From: Ehretia macrophylla | Taxonomy: Eukaryota > Streptophyta > Magnoliopsida > Boraginales > Ehretiaceae | Reading direction: 5' to 3' | Assembly: GCA_037974665.1 (NCBI GenBank) | Contig: CM075772.1 | Location: forward strand, 35,131,052-35,195,051 | DNA length: 64,000 nt | Shown: positions 25,957-37,561 of the stretch, in pieces | Layout of the letters: each line of letters begins with the position of its first letter | How positions within the stretch are numbered: the first letter of the stretch is position 1 | Made by a program: the position numbers and the translations under genes | The notes under the pieces: generated by a model | What the model saw: the letters and a program-made list of their open reading frames with translations, nothing else | The model's database searches: none | What the model was told of the DNA's origin: nothing

Positions 25957-26637
25957 AAGGAACAGTAGATCAATGGTTATGGAGATCAGTAGGTGGTACT
26001 CATTGCTCAGAATTGGTATTTAGTGATCAGCCTTTGGCTTTTTCTTCGGTATCTTCATTTGGAATTCTTGCTTGGTGTTCTTATCCGGTATATGACTTTC
26101 GGTATTTGGTATTCCATTTAGAATTCTTATTTGGATTCTTTTGGGGCAAACGGTAATCTTATTCGGCATTCTTCTTCGAGATTTCTATATGGAGATTCAT
26201 ATTCAGCATACTTCTTTGGACATCATCTATGGTATTTTCTATGCGGTATTCTTATGTGGAATTCTGATACGGTATTATCCGGAGTTCTTATATTGGGATT
26301 ATTATTTGGTATTCTCACTCGGTGATCTTATTGAAGTTCTTACTTGGTATTCTTGGTTGGTACTCTATTACGGGATCTATGTTTGGCATTTTCTTCAGCA
26401 ATTATTTGAGATTCTCATCCGGAAGTCTTATTCGGTGTTCTTAATCGCCATTCTTATTTAGGCTTCTTAACTGGGGATTCTTGTCGACGACCTTGATCAG
26501 TGTTTTGCTTGGTGTTCTCCAATGGTATTCGGAATTTGGTTTTCGGTCTTTCAATCCGTATGTTTGAGCCAGCACCTGAGCTTTTCTATGGATCGATGCA
26601 GAATTGCGAGGACGCAATTTTTTTAAGGAGGGGAGAA
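25957..26637 (+). other. Internal region of element F: degenerate short-motif filler
   Basis: About 680 bp with no recognisable coding sequence. From about 26040 it is a loose string of GGTATTC, ATTCTTATT and TTCGG motifs. The open frame 26141-26461 is a product of this simple sequence and is not called as a gene. The region ends with the AATTGCG inverted repeat and the polypurine tract TTAAGGAGGGGAGAA. Confidence 0.7.
26602..26619 (+). promoter_or_regulatory. Inverted repeat beside the polypurine tract, element F
   Basis: AATTGCGAGGACGCAATT has perfect 7-bp arms. It lies a few bases upstream of the polypurine tract that primes plus-strand synthesis. B, D and A have the same structure in the same place. 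Confidence 0.65.
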
Positions 26638-29547
26638 TGTGAAACCCTACTTTTCTGCTTTAACTCGATTTACGTATTTTATCTCATTTTGTATGAATTG
26701 ACCTGTCTATGTGCTACATGACTTAGAATGTGATAATTTTGATATCAATACTCTTAGAACATGCTAAATGTGCATTCATGAAATTTTCATCAAAAACAGA
26801 ATCAGAAATTTTATCATCAGTTTTGGTGAATAGTACTTTTGACCACCTGTCCGCTAAAATTTTTACAGGGGTGTTTTAAACTTCTTAAAAACTAGTCCTC
26901 TATTATTAATAGACCCATGTTTGATAAAAATTGATTCTGAAATAGAATAGTAATTTAAATAGATTTTTCGGGCGAAAAATAACGTTTTTGAGCCAAATAG
27001 TGATTTCTTCTAAACCCGATTCTTGCATTGAATTTCATTGATCTAGTATATATTAATATAGATGTATTTATATGTGGTATTAAATGATTTTAGATTAATT
27101 GTGTATTCAAAAGACATTTGAAAATAAATAATATGACTTTTCACCTTCTTTTGCAAAAATCGCATTTTAAGCCGACCCGGGTGAAATTGTTTGATTGTAA
27201 AACTTCTTGTCACCTAAAAATAACCCACTTGAGATAAATTGGGTGTTGCATAATTGTTTTGAACTTTGGTGATCAATAAAATGCATTTAAAGTCAAGAAA
27301 ACACAAAAAAATACTAAAGTTTCAACTTTGACTTTTTCCATTTTGTTGACTTATGCATATAAATCTCTACACACACTAAAAACAAAGCAAACACCACAAA
27401 AACACATACATTGCAGCCGTGAGTTTCTTTGGCCATTTTGAGAGTTTTTCATTTTATTTTTCAAAGCAATTTTGCCTTAGAAAACTCATTTAAAGTCCGA
27501 ATCTTTTCAAACCGAGCTAGATTCCGCTTGTTGGGCACCCATTGCACGCATTCCTAGCTTTACTTCGGATCAAAGGTGAGAGAAAAATTCTAGATCTCAA
27601 AATGTCATTTTTATGTTTTTGCGTATAATTAATTATTGAACCGTTAGAATGTGAATCTGATGTTAGATTATTGCTCCATGCATGCTAGGGATCATTTATA
27701 TGCAATACTGCAAGATTTGAACGGATGTAGCATATTTATTATTTTTCGGGTATTTAAAGTTGATTAATTTGTTAAATGTTGAATATTTTGAGTTGTGTTG
27801 ATCGGAATCGATTGACGTCAATTTCTAAAAGTTTGTTAATTACGGGGTAGCTCCGTTGTAATCCCGAATTTTTTATTGTGATGTTCGTGCCAGAATCCGG
27901 AAATTTCAGCCATGACACACTAGGGCTTTAGGGTTGTTGAGCATGATTTGGATGTGTTTTGGTTGGTTTCCAAGGGGGCTAATGTAGTTGATTGATTGGG
28001 TGAGAGTTTGAAATTGATTTGGAGTTGTTTGGATTAGTAGATTGTAAGTTATGAATTTTAGAAGTTTAGGTTGTCATTCTTTAAATTGTTGAATTGAGCC
28101 TTTAGATGATTGGGTGGTGTTTGAGTGATTGAATTGTGAGTTGTTATGGTTAGACTAGGATTAGATTACGTGTTTCATGCATGTTAAGTTGGATGGCCTA
28201 CTTTGTCATCTAACTTAGTTGTTTGTTGTTTAATTAAATATTGATGTTATATTGATTTATTATTGAGTACGGGAATCGGGCACTTTTGTTGCTGATCTCC
28301 CAAATTATTGATTTATTATTGAGTACGGGAATCGGGCACTTTTGTTGCTGATCTCCCAAATTATTGATTTATTATTGAGTACGGGAATCGGGCACTTTTG
28401 TTGCTGATCTCCCAAATTATTGATTTATTATTGAGTACGGGAATCGGGGACTTTTGTTGCTGATCTCCCAAATTATTGATTTATTATTGGGGACGGGAAT
28501 CGGGCACTTTTGTTGCTGAGCTCCCAAATTATTGATTTATTATTGAGTACGGGAATCGGGCACTTTTGTTGCTGATGTCCCAGATTATTGATTGATTATT
28601 GATTACGGGAATCAGGCACTTTTGTTGCTGATCTCTCGGTTTATTTATGTTGAGTCTCATTGTTGTGAGCTTTGATAATGTTGTGTCACCTCGGGAGGCA
28701 TCCTGGGTTGCGGGCACAGTTATCATGGCTACTCCCTATCTCGCATGGGCGGAGAGGCCATGGGGTATGGGTCTAGGTCAAGGTACCTCAGGAATTGTGT
28801 CATTGAGTTTGGAGGAGTTGTTGAGCATGGAATTGGTGTATGGGGCTTCATCAGCAAATATATCGTATCCTTATTGTGTGTTTACAGTTATTACTATTGT
28901 TGCATTTATAATGATTACTGATATTCATTGTGTGTTTACTGACTCAAAGGATTATTCCAAGGAGTTTAGTAGACCTTGCTCGAGATCTATCGGATCCTCA
29001 CTGGGCTTATTTTATATAAGCTCACTCTCTATTAATGCATGTTTCAGGTGTACTTTCACAAGATTACGGGTACGTGCCTCCTGAAGAGGAGAATGTGTCT
29101 TACGTGGATGAGTCCTATGTTCCAGAGTCTTATCCGTGATGTTGTATATGTTTTATTATCTTGTAAATTAACTTAGTCGACTTTTATATGCTTTGTAGTT
29201 AATTATGTAAAAGATGTTGAAAAGATAATGAATTAGTGATGCTGTCTTAGTAGCCTTCCTTTTGTTTATGATTAGGTTGCTAGATTGGCTAAATATGTTT
29301 TTGTAATGTATATTAAGGTTTATGTATTATGTTGGAACGGAGGCGTATAATGAAGGATGTTTATTGTATAATATGGTTATGATGTATGTTATTTTGTTGA
29401 GTTGTTTGTTGTATGGTTTATGGAGTTGATGTATGATGTTTTGTTGAGGTTGGTTTAGAGCCTCGGAGTCCTATTTACTGTCGTTATACTGTCGAAATTC
29501 CGTTGCGTCCTGACTGATTGTAGGTGGGGTCGAGTTGGGGTGTGACA
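26638..29547 (+). repeat. 3' LTR of element F
   Basis: 2910 bp, nearly identical to the 5' LTR. It also has seven 56-bp units (anchors from 28267 to 28603), the stem-loop at 29003-29023 and the short frame at 29062-29139. Equal unit numbers in both LTRs mean the array has not changed length since insertion. Confidence 0.92.
28254..28642 (+). repeat. 56-bp tandem repeat in the F 3' LTR (seven units)
   Basis: Seven units of 56 bp at the same place as in the 5' LTR, with anchors at 28267, 28323, 28379, 28435, 28491, 28547 and 28603. Confidence 0.95.
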
Positions 29548-30356
29548 GAATGACTTAAAGTAGAAATGTTTGGTCTTCCAATTATGTTTAATTGATTTTC
29601 CTAGAATGTCATGATTATAAAACTATGTTGATAATAAGTTCTCGCATGCTTGTGTGTTTTGGAACTATTGTGTACCATAAGGCTTGGATGGCCTTAGAAC
29701 TTTGTTGTTTATTTAAGAAAAGCTTGTATTGTATTGTTGGGACTTTGTTTAAGTGTCTACAGGTTTTTAGAATGTCCACGGTACAGTGGTGACTCTGTCC
29801 GTGTCTCGGGTCCGGACTTAACCTTTAGGTTGGGGGTTGGGTCGGGGCGTGACAGAGGTAATAGAGGAGGAGGAGCAGGTAGAGGTGTTTCCGTGATAGC
29901 ACTTCTTTGCTTAGCTAGTGGTTGGTTGCCAGACTTTTGTGCGAGCCTTGCTTGATATGCATATTGCTTGGATGTCGCTTTATTTTGAGGCTTGTAGCCT
30001 TGTATGTAGTATCTATTTTGAGGCCTAGATGGTCTTATGTTGTAAAGGATTAAAGGTTGTAATGTTGTAAATATATACTTATGTGACTAGTAAGGAAATG
30101 CATGCTAAGGGTTAATTGTTTAGTGGCATAAATAATTGTGTAGTATGCATATCATTTTTGGGTTGCAAAGTTGTTAATGAAAAGATGTATGTTTTCTAAA
30201 AGAATGTTGGCTTGTCTCAAATGAATGTTGTGGTTTCTCGAATATTATATTGAATGTAGGGTTTCGGAACGTCAGCGGTACAGAGGAGACTCCGTCCGTG
30301 TGTCGGGTCCGGGCTTGGCCTTTTGCGGGGTTGGGTCGGGGCGTGACATCTTTAGG

Positions 30357-30368
30357 TGGTATCAGAGC
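30357..30368 (+). other. Primer-binding site of element B (initiator tRNA-Met type)
   Basis: TGGTATCAGAGC lies eight bases after the end of the 5' LTR at 30348. It marks the start of minus-strand DNA synthesis and matches the site in A, D and G. Confidence 0.9.
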
Positions 30369-30661
30369 ATGATAGTCTTGCATGAGCCGAGATATGTTTC
30401 TCGGTCTGTGGGGTAAAGGTCCAAAATGCTAGAGTGTTATTGTATGATTGTTAAGTGGAAAGAAAGTGTTATAGCATGACTTTGTGAACTTAGAGTGCTT
30501 ATGTGTTTAAAGTGAATTAGTTTGGCATGTCAATCTTGTGTTATGTGAATTGCGTGTTAGAATGTTTGATTGTTATTGACTTGAGTGTTATCTAATCTTA
30601 TGTGCTATATTTCTGTCTATAAACTGCTTTTATATGCTGCCAGCTATTGTGAATTGCTACT

Positions 30662-33600
30662 ATGCCGCCACGTCGTGGTACTCAAGGTATAGGGTCAGAT
30701 GAAGAGGCAGCAGAACAGGGTCAGCAACCGTTGCCTGAGCAGTTTATGGCTACTATGACTACAGTGGTTGACCGGATTACACAGGTGCTGCATGAGCAGA
30801 GGCAGGACAGGAATAATAATCCCCAGGGAAATCAAGCTAATCCTGGTGGACAGGGGTATAGGGTTGAGAATAACCAGTTGGAGAAATTCTTGAGGCACGA
30901 GCCGGGAAAGTTTTTCAGAGAGCCAGATGATGAGGCACCCGAGAGATGGATTAACCGTGTTGAGAAGATTTTCACCGCTTTGAGGTACACTGATGAGGCA
31001 AGAATAGATTATGCGTCATTCCTGTTTGAGGGTGATGCAGAGCAGTGGTGGAATACTGTCAGGAGGAGGTGGGATTGTGAGGATGTACCGCATTTATGGG
31101 ATGATTTTGTAACTGAGTTTCGGGACAAGTATATTCCCGAGATGGCTATGGAAAGGCGGGAAGACGAGTTTGTGGCCCTGAAGCAGGGAAATATGACTGT
31201 TGCACAGTATGAGGCTAGGTTTGTTAGCCTGTCGAGGTATATGCCCGAGTTGGTACGGTCGGCTAGGAGGATGATTCATAGGTTTGTTCATGGGCTGAGA
31301 ATGGATATTCAGTTGCATTTGACTGGGCAGACCTACACTACTTTTCCCGAGGCATTCCAGGCAGCCTCGAAGTTTGAGAAACGGAAGGCTGAGATGATAG
31401 CTGAGAGCAGTCAGCCGAGTAAGAAATAGTATTTGGGCCAGAGAAGCCAGAGTCAGCCGAGGCAGTATCAGGCTTCTGCGCAGGTTCCTCAGCAACGTCC
31501 GTATCAGCCTCAGCATCAGATTCAGTGGAGGCCAGCGGTGACTAGACCCCAGCAAGGAGCTACAGTTCCTACTACTGCCAGAGCCCCAGCACCTACAGGA
31601 AACACTGTTGTAAGGCAAAATCAGCAGTGTAACTATTGTAATCGATCAGGGCATATTGAGGTTAATTGTTGGAGGAAGAGTGGTAAATGTACAGGTTGTG
31701 GGAGTAATGACCATAGGGTGAGAGATTGCCCTAAGTATAGGAATGTTCAGGGCCGTACTGGAGGCCATGGTGTTCGGAATAGGGTTGCAGGTGTAGGTCC
31801 AGCACAGAGGGTTCAGGCTAGGGTCTTTGCACTGGATACAGAGGAGCTACCCGATACTACAGCTATAATGGAAGGTACCTTTCTTCTCAATACTCAGCCA
31901 GTTAAAGTTTTGATTGATCCCGGAGCTACGCATTCGTTTATAACTCCTGCATGTGCACGATCTGTGAATGTTTGCATTGATAAACTGCCTCATGAAGTTG
32001 AAGTTAGTACGCCTTTGGGTGCGAAATTTGTTACTGAGTCTATTTGCAAATCTTGTGATATATGCATTGAGAACCGTAAATTTCCTGCTGATTTAATTAT
32101 AATGCCATTCCGTGACTTTGAAATTATTTTGGGAATGGATTGGTTGGGGAAGTATTATGCTCAGTTGGATTGTAGAACAAAGATTGTTTATCTTCAGGTT
32201 CCTGACCTACCGGTACTGGAGATTGTTGGGAACTGCAGGGCTGCCCGAATTCCTCTTTTATCAGCGATCAAGACTTCTAAGTTGTTGAATAAGGGTTGTG
32301 AAGCTTACCTAGCTTATTTGATCAATCAACCTATTGATAAGTTGAATTTGAATGAGGTTCCGATTGTTAGAGACTTCCCTGGTGTATTTCCCAAGAAATT
32401 ACCGGGTTTACCACCGGATAGGAAGATTGAGTTCGTGATTGATCTTGTGCCAGGCACTGCGCCAATTTCTAGGAGTCCTTATAGAATGGCATCAGCTGAA
32501 CTTCAGGAATTGAAAATTCAGCTTCAGAACTTGCTTGAGAAAGGGTTTATACAACCTAGTTCTTCGCCGTGGGGTGCGCCTGTGTTGTTTGTGAGAAAGA
32601 AAGACGGCACGCTACGGTTATGTATTGATTACAGGGGACTTAATCAAGTCACGATTAAGAACAAATACCCCTTGCCGTTGATTGAAGAATTGTTTGACTA
32701 GTTGCAGGGTGCGAGTGTTTACTCCAAATTTGACTTGAGGCAGGGTTACTATCAACTCAGAATTCGGAGTGACGATATACCAAAGACGGCATTTAGGATT
32801 AGATATGGCCACTATGAATTTGTTGTGTTGCCGTTTGGATTGACGAATGCACCAGTCGCATTCATGGACTTGATGCAGAGGGTTTTTTGACCTTATCTTG
32901 ATCAGTTTGTCGTAATCTTTATTGACGACATTTTAGTGTACACGAAGAATGAGGTTGAACATGAACAACACTTGAAGATTGTGCTACAGACTTTGCAGGA
33001 AAATAAGCTTTTTGCAAAATTCAGCAAGTGTGAATATTGGTTGAATCAAATATCTTTTCTAGGCCATATCATTTCAGATCAAGGGATTTTAGTGGACCCA
33101 GCTAAGATTGAAGTTGTTTCATCTTGGAAGAGACTTGAGACGGTGTCAGAGATTCGCAGTTTTCTTGGATTGGCAGGTTACTACCGGAGGTTTGTTAAAG
33201 ACTTTTCCAAAATTTTTGGACCTTTAAGCCAGTTGACTCGAAAGAAAGTTGCTTACAATTGGGATGCTAATTGTGAAACCAGTTTCCAAGAATTGAAGAA
33301 GAGACTAACTACAACTCCTATACTAGCTTTACCTAAGGGAACAAAAAACTTTGTTGTCTACAGTGATGCATCTAAGGAAGGATTGGGTTGTGTTTTAATG
33401 CAGAATGGTAAGGTGATTGCCTATGCTTCTAGGAAGTTGAAACCATATGAAGTCAATTACCCTACACATGATCTTGAGTTAGCTGCAGTTGTGTTTGCTT
33501 TGAAGAAGTGGCGTCACTACTTGTGGGGTAGCATATTTGAAATTTTTACTGACCACAAGAGTCTCAAGTATTTGTTTTCACAGAAGGATCTGAATATGAG

Positions 33601-35270
33601 GCAGCGGAGATGGCTAGAGCTATTGAGTGGTTACAACTGTTCTATTAACTACGTGCCAGGTAAGGCAAATGTTGTTGCTGATGCTTTGAGCCGAAAGGCT
33701 ACTGTTGCAAGCTTAATTATCAAGGATTGGGAGACTTTGGAAGAAATTTGTTCATGGAAGCCAGAAGCCACTGAGGTAGGGATTCGATTTGCTAGCTTGC
33801 AGATTTAGTCAGGATTGCTAGCACAGATCAGAGAGGCTCAGAAGACTGATCCTTACATCTTGAAAATCCAAGAAAAAGCAAAAGGGGGAGAGTCGGAGTT
33901 TAAATTGCATGCAGATGGTATCTTCATATTCAGGGACATAGTATGTGTTCCTGGTGATCTGACTTTGAAGAATGAGATTCTGTCCGAGGCATATAATTCG
34001 AGGTATACGATTCACCCGGGCAGTACTAAAATGTATAGAGATTTGAAACAACACTTCTGGTGGAACAATATGAAGAGGGAGATTGCTGGGTATGTATCCA
34101 GATGTTTGACTTGTCAACGGGTTAAAGTTGAGCATCAGAGGCCAGCCGGGCTTCTACAGCCGTTGTCGATTCCGCAATGGAAGTGGGTGCATATAACAAT
34201 GGACCTTGTGACCGATATTCCTAGATCTCCGAGATGATGTGATTCTGTTTGGGTTGTTGTGGACTGCTTGACTAAAGTTACACATTTTATTTTCGTGAAC
34301 AAACAGGATAGACTTGATAAACTAGCTGAGCTCTATGTTGCTAATATTGTGAGATTGCATGGTGTGCCATAGAGTATAGTGTTAGATAGAGATCCAAGAT
34401 TCATATCTCATTTTTGGCAGAAGTTGCAAGAGGCCTTGGGAACTAAGTTAAGCTTCAGTACTGCATATCATCCACAAACTGATGGCCAGTCTGAGAGAAC
34501 CATCAGGATCTTGGAAGACATGCTACGGGCATGTATGTTAGACTTTAGGAAGAATTGGAAGAAGTATTTTCCTACAGTAATAGTTATCAATCTACTATAG
34601 GTATGGCTCCCTACGAGGCATTGTATGGTCGGAAATGCAGATCCCCATTGTATTGGAAAGAGGTTGGAGAAATGAGAACAGTTGATCCGACTGTGTTACC
34701 TGAGATGATTAAGATGGTAGATAATGTTCACCTTATTCGCCAGCGTATGCTTACAGCTCAGAGTCGTCAGAAGAGTTATGCGGATAAGCACCGTCGGGAT
34801 CTTGAGTTTGATTTGGGAGATTGGGTGTTTCTTAAGATTTCCCCTCAAAAGGGATTGATTCGGCACAGTAAGAGCGGGAAACTTAGTCCCAGGTATGTGG
34901 GTCCGTATGAGATCACCGAAAAGGTAGGTCCTTTGGCTTATCGGTTAGCTTTGCCTCCGAGCTTGTCGAGACTGCACGATGTGTTCCACGTGTCTATGTT
35001 AAAGAAATACCATCCAGATCCTTCACATGTACTTGAACCAGAGCCTTTGCAGATTGAAGAAAAGTTGTCTTATGAAGAGAAACCGATTTGAATTGTGGAT
35101 CGGAAAGTTCAGGAACTTCGCAGAAAGAGTATTCCGTTAGTAAAGGTTCTGTGGAATCATCATGGGTTTGAGGAAGCGACTTGGGAAAGAGATGACCAAG
35201 TTCGGGATCAGTATCCGGAGTTATTTGTTGACCAGGTAAGAATTGCGTGGGCGCAATTGTTTTAAGGGGG
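30662..35270 (+). pseudogene. gag-pol region of element B (decayed Ty3/gypsy chromovirus)
   Basis: Parts in order. Gag core starts at 30662 (MPPRRGTQG) with the retrotransposon-gag motif around AEQWW. Two CX2CX4HX4C zinc knuckles lie near 31.63-31.73 kb. The aspartic protease motif IDPGATHSF is near 31.91 kb. Reverse transcriptase runs about 32.4-33.1 kb, with FIDDILVYT near 32.92 kb. RNase H is near 33.35-33.7 kb ([13 protein letters not shown]), the integrase zinc finger near 34.0-34.13 kb, the integrase core to about 34.6 kb ([11 protein letters not shown]), and a chromodomain-like tail near 35.1-35.23 kb. This order is that of Ty3/gypsy chromoviruses, whose tail guides integration towards chromatin. 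The region is a fossil with about seven or eight breaks. Confidence 0.93.
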
Positions 35271-35276
35271 AGAGGG
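35241..35276 (+). promoter_or_regulatory. Inverted repeat and polypurine tract of element B
   Basis: AATTGCGTGGGCGCAATT (35241-35258) has perfect 7-bp arms and is followed by the polypurine tract AAGGGGGAGAGGG, which ends at the 3' LTR. The inverted repeat falls at the very end of the pol reading frame, so coding and structure may overlap. Confidence 0.7.
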
Positions 35277-37561
35277 TGTAATACCCGAGCCCGGAATGTG
35301 AAAATTTCTTGTTTATTATTTTGAAAATTATATTTTCTTAGATTCTTTGAGATTTAATTGTTACTTCTTTGCTGTGGCAACATGCATTGCATATCGAGAG
35401 CGATAGATAGAGATCAGTTTCTAGTCGTTAGGAAATAGTGAAACTAGTATTTAGATGACTTAAATTTTATATTTTAATTGTTGTTAGCTGTAATTAATTA
35501 TTTCTTAGTTAATATGGCTTTAAAATGCACAAAATAAGGCTAATTTGACTAAATTTTAAGTTGTTGACCAACTTTGACCAATTGACTTCATGCCATCTTT
35601 TATTATAGCATAAATTAACAAGGAAAATAAAACAACAAAGCTGAAAAAGAACCTTGAGCAGGCCGAGAGCTTGGAGAGAAAAAAAAACCTTTCAACTTCC
35701 AATCGTTCAATCTTCACGTGATCTCATGCGGGGTAGTTTCCAAGGCAACCAGCGTTGTTTTCTTAGCGACTAGGAGTGCCTAAGGTGAGGGAAGCATGTT
35801 GTTTGCGCATTTAAATGTTATGTATGTCAACTTTGTGATTATTGAGATTTATCCGTAGATTGTTGTTTAAAGCGTTTTGATGCTTCTAGAATGTTCCTTG
35901 GCAATTGTAGAATGTGTATTTATAGCTTTTTAACATTTTATGTGGTTAAATGATGAGATTGCAATATAAATGTCAATTGAATAGTATTTTGTGAATAGTA
36001 AACCCTTGAAACGATGAAGTTGCACTGTTATGCTATCCGTTGATGTAGAAATGTGCTAGGTATGCTAGAATGCCTAAATGCATGGTTTGTTTGGGTTGCG
36101 TAATGAAAAAAATGAGAAATATGCCTTGGTGAAAGTCGGGGTCGTTTAGGTCGAGTTTGGCATTTTCTCGTTTTACATGTTGGCATTGTTTCGGGTGGCC
36201 ATGGAAGCACTTTTGGTGCAATTATGGCGTTGGTTGGGTGTTTGGTTGGTATAGTTGTAGTTCGAACGAGCAAAGGAGGAAATTGGGGCTTTGCGTGAAT
36301 CCTAGGGTTAAGTTGGGTTTCGGGGTCTTTAAACGTGCCTTATGGTGACCTAGGAGGATTGGCGAAGTCGGTTTCCAGAACTCGTGGCTCGTTTGGAAAT
36401 GGTAGTGTTTTGATAGTTGGGGCCGATTTGTGATTTTGCTTGTTTTCTTGATATTATGCCTATAGAATGCTTAGGGTTGCTTGATATACTTGGTTGAATT
36501 GATTCTGATTGAAATGCTTATCAACTGTTACTGTTGCGTGCGAGAGTAACCTACTTTGTTATTCTCCCACGTGTGGCTTTATTGCTCGTTTATCGCCTTG
36601 TATCGAGTCTTGCATTGCATAGTGTCCAGAGCTTGAGTGATGGGCCTCTCTGGGTAACCTCGGGTTGCTAGTGTTGGTTGCTCTAGCTCCGTGGTTATTC
36701 CCTCTTCTCGCTTGGGTTGCCTCCCAGGGAGATTTGGGTCATAGAATGATGGACTCTTCCGGGGTATTCCAAACTGGTGTTATAAGGTGGTTTGGGCCGG
36801 CGCATCGTCATCGAATTCGTGATTGAAAGTTGCTCGTGAAAAGAGTACCGTATCCTTTGATTGAGTGTTTATAGCTTAAATGTTTGTTTTGTTTGTTGGT
36901 GGCTTTAATTGTTTGTCTATATGATATTTGTATGAATTGCTTGACTAATTGCATTGCATACTTCTCTCATCTCCGTCCTTGAGACCAATTGCCCTCGCTG
37001 AGCAATAGTTTTTGGTCATTCCTTTCTATACTATATTTTTATAGGAGTAGTTGAAGCAGACCCTATTGAGGTAATAGAGGAGGAGGAGCAGGTGGAGGTG
37101 TTTCCGTGATAGCACTTCTTTGCTTAGCTGGTGGTTGGTTGCCAGACTTTTGTGCGAGCCTTGCTTGATATGCATATTGCTTGGATGTCGCTTTATTTTG
37201 AGGCTTGTAGCCTTGTATGTAGTATCTATTTTGAGGCCTAGATGGTCTTATGTTGTAAAGGATTAAAGGTTGTAATGTTGTAAATATATACTCATGTGAC
37301 TAGTAAGGAAATGCATGCTAAAGGTTAATTGTTTAGTGGCATAAATAATTGTGTAGTATGCATATCATTTTTGGGTTGCAAAGTTGTTAATGAAAAGATG
37401 TATGTTTTCTAAAAGAATGTTGTCTTGTCTCAAATGAATGTTGTGGTTTCTCGAATATTATATTGAATGTAGGGTTTTGGAACGTCTGCAGTGCAGAGGA
37501 GACTCCGTCCATGTGTCGGGTCCGGGCTTGGCCTTTTACGGGGTTGGATCGGGGCGTGACA
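35277..37561 (+). repeat. 3' LTR of element B
   Basis: 2285 bp, uninterrupted. Donor-like AAG|GTGAG at 35784, stem-loop region at about 36999-37017 (one arm has drifted), acceptor-like site at 37043 and the acidic frame at 37044-37109. By eye about 95-96% identical to the 5' LTR. Confidence 0.93.
37044..37109 (+). other. Short acidic reading frame in the B 3' LTR
   Basis: Twenty-one codons and TGA, reading GVVEADPIEV then IEEEEQVEVFP. The pattern GxxExDP, then V/I-EEEE, then a proline before the stop, is shared with C, E and H although the LTRs hardly align elsewhere. No ATG precedes it in the assumed exon. Confidence 0.5.

Larger units (their letters stand above)
23044..29547 (+). mobile_element. 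Element F: non-coding LTR retrotransposon (family 3), nested in C
   Basis: Two LTRs of about 2.91 kb flank an internal region of only about 0.68 kb. The element starts TGTGAAACCCCAC, ends GGGGTGTGACA and has a perfect GAATG target duplication (23039-23043 and 29548-29552). The interior has no gag or pol similarity; it is made of degenerate TATTC/TTCTTATT motifs like those of A and D, followed by the AATTGCG inverted repeat and a polypurine tract. The LTRs look about 98% identical, so F is younger than B, as its nesting requires. Its LTR is related to that of G (60514-62947), which has gag, so G-like elements are the likely source of proteins. Confidence 0.92.
20853..29854 (+). mobile_element. 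Solo LTR C (family 2), inserted in the 5' LTR of B and carrying element F
   Basis: Starts TGTGACGCCCGAG and ends TCGGGGCGTGACA, with a perfect target duplication GAGGT at 20848-20852 and 29855-29859. Without element F and its duplicate GAATG it is 2493 bp, the same size as solo LTR E (2495 bp), to which it aligns end to end in the opposite orientation. There is no internal region. The order of events is B first, then C as a full element reduced to one LTR, then F. Confidence 0.93.
19056..30348 (+). repeat. 5' LTR of element B, split by solo LTR C
   Basis: The LTR is 19056-20852 plus 29860-30348, together 2286 bp, matching the 2285-bp 3' LTR. The gap is exactly element C and one copy of its GAGGT target duplication. 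A donor-like AAG|GTGAG lies at 19564, the stem-loop at 20780-20797 and the acceptor-like ACAG|G at 20823. C landed inside the short acidic reading frame that follows. Confidence 0.93.
19056..37561 (+). mobile_element. Element B: Ty3/gypsy chromovirus (Tekay-like), decayed, with nested insertions
   Basis: An LTR retrotransposon of 18.5 kb including nested elements, or about 9.5 kb without them. LTRs start TGTAATACCCGAG and end GGGGCGTGACA; the target duplication is GCCAC (19051-19055) and ACCAC (37562-37566). The empty site in copy 1 reads GACTGCCACCTTCC. The internal region holds an initiator-Met primer site, gag, protease, reverse transcriptase, RNase H, integrase and a chromodomain-like end, in the gypsy order. 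The coding region is broken at about seven or eight places. The LTRs differ by roughly 4-5% in the stretch I compared, which suggests an age of a few million years. Tekay is chosen from long LTRs, primer type and chromodomain; another chromovirus clade is possible. Confidence 0.93.

Noticed and set aside
26141-26461. 106-codon hydrophobic open frame inside element F
   Set aside because: It is a by-product of TATTC/TTCTT-type filler and has no conserved counterpart in A or D.
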